Below, one piece after another: positions 63,701 to 64,000 of a DNA stretch of 64,000 nucleotides. The notes below the pieces were generated by a model. That model was not told the origin of the DNA. It saw only the letters and a list, made by a program, of their open reading frames with translations, and searched no databases. The position numbers and the translations under genes were made by a program. Source of the stretch: Ceratothoa steindachneri (Eukaryota; Arthropoda; Malacostraca; Isopoda; Cymothoidae); NCBI GenBank assembly GCA_963969495.1, contig OZ018329.1, forward strand, positions 74,848,912-74,912,911. Reading direction: 5' to 3'. Within the stretch, counting starts at the first letter, position 1. The number at the start of each line of letters is the position of its first letter.

Positions 63701-64000
63701 GCAGAAAGCTCTCTCAAGTTACCATAGAGACCACGGATGTTGCAGTAGAATAATTTGCAGAATTTACGATGGATATGGCCAGGGTTAGATTCATTTTCGC
63801 CAAACAAAATAAGAATCTTAGAAAGTAACAACAACAAGATAAACTACAAACCCAAAGCTTCTTAGCACCTTCCGACCACTGGAGGCCTGCTGTGGACTGG
63901 GGGCCATGGCTAAATGTAGTAGTCATATTTCGATACAAAATGAATTAAGATAGAATAAAGTTTAGAAAAGTAAGGAAAAGGGAAAGGAAGGAGCCATGCC
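63701..64000 (-). repeat. inverted copy of 8156-8455 (hAT edge plus LINE endonuclease start)
   Basis: Reverse complement of 8156-8455 over 300 bp with no length change and, as far as read by eye, no substitutions; the same 74-codon frame (MYRNMTTTFSHG...) is present in both. It runs to the window edge and includes at least five bases that belong to the hAT side of the 8160 junction. Confidence 0.85.

Overview
The window is eukaryotic, repeat-rich DNA and almost certainly from an arthropod. It holds several families of non-LTR retrotransposons (I/Nimb-like with RNase H, CR1-like with an esterase ORF1, Jockey-like with a CCHC ORF1, and a PHD-finger LINE), an intact mariner, Tc1/mariner relics, hAT relics and several MITE-like elements. 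No rRNA, tRNA or conserved host gene was recognised. The species cannot be named from the sequence; a crustacean or chelicerate is only a guess. Nearly all coding capacity belongs to transposons, many nested in one another.

Layout. 1-8.16 kb: a hAT transposase gene split by a 6.65 kb I/Nimb-like LINE (copy A, minus strand; 9-bp near-perfect target duplication), followed by the tail of a second hAT. 8.16-8.77 kb: a 5' LINE fragment (endonuclease start) whose first 300 bp recur inverted at 63701-64000. 8.87-21.41 kb: a 12.5 kb CR1-like LINE on the minus strand with a 925-codon-scale ORF2, a GDSL-esterase ORF1 carrying two stops, and 6.8 head-to-tail 1297-bp units at its 5' side. Each unit carries the 5' UTR and the start of ORF1. 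The LINE appears to split a Tc1 transposase gene, with TAAGAGG on both sides. 21.80-23.21 kb: a hAT relic with an 8-bp target duplication and a LINE 3' end inserted in it. 23.2-26.35 kb: mostly unassigned, with one MITE copy. 26.35-36.64 kb: two same-orientation, about 99% alike Jockey-like LINE copies that share a frame break in ORF2. 37.4-37.8 kb: MITE ends. 37.81-44.65 kb: I/Nimb-like copy B (plus strand). 44.65-48.02 kb: a decayed PHD-type LINE (minus) interrupted by a complete mariner (46233-47531) with an intact 348-aa transposase. 48.2-51.1 kb: a 975-bp TIR element, a 208-bp foldback and a CpG-rich 30-bp repeat. 51.4-54.0 kb: I/Nimb-like copy D. 54.06-54.48 kb: a mariner/maT-like transposase start. 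54.74-55.57 kb: the only candidate host exon. 55.7-61.4 kb: mostly unassigned, with a 20-bp repeat, a hAT MITE with a perfect 8-bp target duplication, and simple-sequence tracts. 61.43-63.67 kb: I/Nimb-like copy C, internally deleted. The window ends in the inverted LINE segment.

How the parts relate. The autonomous coding potential visible here is the mariner transposase and the CR1-like and Jockey-like ORF2s. The other families are decayed or non-autonomous. The most unusual structure is the CR1-like LINE: its long tandem 5' units resemble in arrangement the promoter monomers of mouse L1, but each also encodes the zinc-finger/coiled-coil start of ORF1.
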